From positions 161,615 through 225,614 of the forward strand of contig DATGLV010000041.1 of NCBI GenBank assembly GCA_035293945.1: 64,000 nt of DNA, written 5' to 3'. Under the pieces are notes generated by a model that did not search any database, was not told the origin of the DNA, and worked only from the letters and a program-made list of their open reading frames with translations. The translations under genes and the position numbers were made by a program. Numbering within the stretch: the first letter of the stretch is position 1; every line of letters starts with the position of its first letter. This DNA is from VAZQ01 sp035293945. Lineage in GTDB: Bacteria; Pseudomonadota; Alphaproteobacteria; Rhizobiales; Xanthobacteraceae. This document shows, piece after piece, positions 62,951 through 64,000 of this stretch.

Positions 62951-63037
62951 GTCTCGAACCATGGCAACAAGCTCATTGCTTGCATCCGTCCTTCGAGACG
63001 GCCGGCGAAGAGGCCGGCCTCCTCAGGACGAGGCCTA

Positions 63038-63799
63038 TCACCGCTGCTTCGGCACGACTCCCTGCGCGAAGCGCGGCGTCGGCGGCACGCCGGCGATCTC
63101 GGCGATCAGCTTCCTCACCATCGATTTGCCGAAGGAGCTGTAATCCTCGGCCACCAGCACGAACGAGCCCGGGCCGCCGATGACGTTGTCGCGGTAGTAT
63201 TTCTCCAAGCCTCCCGGCGGATTGGTGTGCTCGGGGATGCGCGAATATTGCAGCTCGGTCAGGATCGGGATGCCGTTGATCACGATCCCCTTGGCCACCG
63301 CCTGGTCGCGCGCCAGCTGCACGTCGCGCCCGGCATTGTTGGTGCCGTCGCCGGAGACGTCGATGGTACGGCGCTCGGCCTGGTACGGAGTCCGCTCGAT
63401 TTGCGCAGCCGCAAAGGTGATGCCGCCGCCGATCGAGGTGCGATCGTTGAACGAGCGCGGCGCCTCGTAGATGATGTCGCCGAAATGGCGCGCGCTCTCG
63501 GCGCTGTCGATGATGCTCCAATCGATCACCAATTTCTGCTCGCCGCCGCCCGACCAGTCGATGAAGCAGATCGCAATCTTCTGGTGCGCGCCGCTCTTGA
63601 TCGCCTCGAGCACCTGCGGATTGGTGATCGCGGCCGCATAGCCCTCGCGCTGCAACAGGAATTTCGGCTGTTCCATGCTGCGCGACACGTCCATCGCCAG
63701 GGCAAGCAGCAGATCGACCTGCTCGGCGGCGCGCGCCGCAGAGATCCCGCTCGCCAGCAAGGCTGTCAGCACCAGTACGCATCGGCAAAATCGCTTCAC
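63038..63799 (-). CDS. DUF1194 protein with von Willebrand A-like domain, secreted
   Basis: I place the start at GTG 63799 with GGGAGCGC upstream; the signal peptide is KRFCRCVLVLTALLASGISAARA, giving 253 residues. The MIDAS motif DVSRSM lies near residue 33, and the DUF1194 signature includes AICFIDWSGGGEQ, DRTSIGGGITFAA and RRTIDVSGDGTNNAG. A VWA domain implies a metal-dependent protein interaction in the periplasm. An in-frame upstream extension to 63844 is less convincing. Function unknown. Confidence 0.88.
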   Translation of the reverse strand: MKRFCRCVLVLTALLASGISAARAAEQVDLLLALAMDVSRSMEQPKFLLQREGYAAAITNPQVLEAIKSGAHQKIAICFIDWSGGGEQKLVIDWSIIDSAESARHFGDIIYEAPRSFNDRTSIGGGITFAAAQIERTPYQAERRTIDVSGDGTNNAGRDVQLARDQAVAKGIVINGIPILTELQYSRIPEHTNPPGGLEKYYRDNVIGGPGSFVLVAEDYSSFGKSMVRKLIAEIAGVPPTPRFAQGVVPKQR

Positions 63800-63875
63800 G
63801 GCTGCGCTCCCGGTAATTTGCCGCAAGGCCAAGCCGCGGCACATGCAGCTTCTGTCGCAAGCCTAGTACCCGGAA

Positions 63876-64000
63876 TCACAGCTCGGTGATACGGCGATTT
63901 TTGAACCGCCGCTGGTAGACCTTCTTCTTGGTCCAGGCGAACGGGGTGGCCGTCTCATTGTAGGCTGCGATGTATGCATCGATGTGCTCTTGCAACTGCT
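63876..64000 (-). mobile_element. 3' end of an IS630-type transposase, cut by the window edge
   Basis: The last 125 bases, read on the minus strand, encode QLQEHIDAYIAAYNETATPF, then AWTKKKVYQRRFKNRRITEL and a TGA at 63876. This matches the conserved C-terminus of IS630-family DDE transposases, which ends in a basic segment just like this one. The catalytic residues lie outside the window. It is 76 bases from the DUF1194 gene start. Confidence 0.8.

Overview
The window is a 64-kb, high-GC chromosomal segment of an alphaproteobacterium. It is most likely a member of the Hyphomicrobiales close to Bradyrhizobium, Pseudolabrys or another Xanthobacteraceae/Nitrobacteraceae lineage. The evidence is the sulfur locus with DUF934, cysI and DUF2849, a YdcH-type small protein, a DUF1194 protein, many orphan Bug/TctC solute-binding proteins, and palindromic intergenic repeats of the kind common in that order. 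This placement is inference from gene content. No rRNA, tRNA or CRISPR array was recognised.

Layout. Positions 1-12.2 kb: a small unknown protein; an operon-like group with a secreted metallo-beta-lactamase-fold enzyme, a DUF6644-type membrane protein and a DUF6152-type secreted protein; a TctC binding protein; a Tat-exported HiPIP; a large secreted protein with a CxxCH heme site and a Vgb-like propeller; two ABC-type binding proteins; a two-subunit isoquinoline-oxidoreductase-type molybdenum hydroxylase; and a secreted protein of unnamed family. Positions 12.3-16.2 kb: a decayed LOG-family gene, then TctC, an unknown gene and an RNase-Z-like gene. Positions 16.6-23.3 kb: assimilatory sulfate reduction and cysteine synthesis (DUF934, cysI, DUF2849, cysD, cysNC, cysK). 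Positions 23.3-38.3 kb: a catabolic-looking region with two UbiD decarboxylases, a CoxL-type molybdenum hydroxylase, an MDR reductase, a hotdog thioesterase, an acyl-CoA ligase, a VOC protein, an FAD oxidoreductase, another TctC and a second heme-propeller protein.

Positions 38.3-50 kb: a SET-domain protein, an MmgE/PrpD protein, an alpha/beta-hydrolase-fold protein with a non-standard nucleophile elbow, a binding protein, an Asp/Glu-racemase-fold protein that seems to lack both cysteines, a second copy of the unnamed secreted family, an SDR, two more DUF6644-type proteins and an amidohydrolase. Positions 50-55 kb: an NMT1-type binding protein and then an accessory patch: a HigBA pair with a frameshifted toxin, a VOC protein, two AT-richer unknown genes and a truncated tyrosine recombinase. 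Positions 55-64 kb: TctC, class II aldolase, PAP2 phosphatase, a membrane protein, an MFS exporter, two secreted propeller proteins, a DUF1194 protein and the 3' end of an IS630-type transposase cut by the window edge.

Taken together, the segment looks like the periplasm-facing catabolic and uptake repertoire of a heterotroph that uses many organic acids or aromatic acids. Eight solute-binding proteins have no permease genes here. Ring or acid activation could run through the ligase, UbiD and molybdenum-hydroxylase genes, with sulfate assimilation as a housekeeping block. The most distinctive items are the paired heme-propeller proteins, the UbiD/CoxL/ligase region, enzyme-fold proteins with altered catalytic residues, and several decayed genes.
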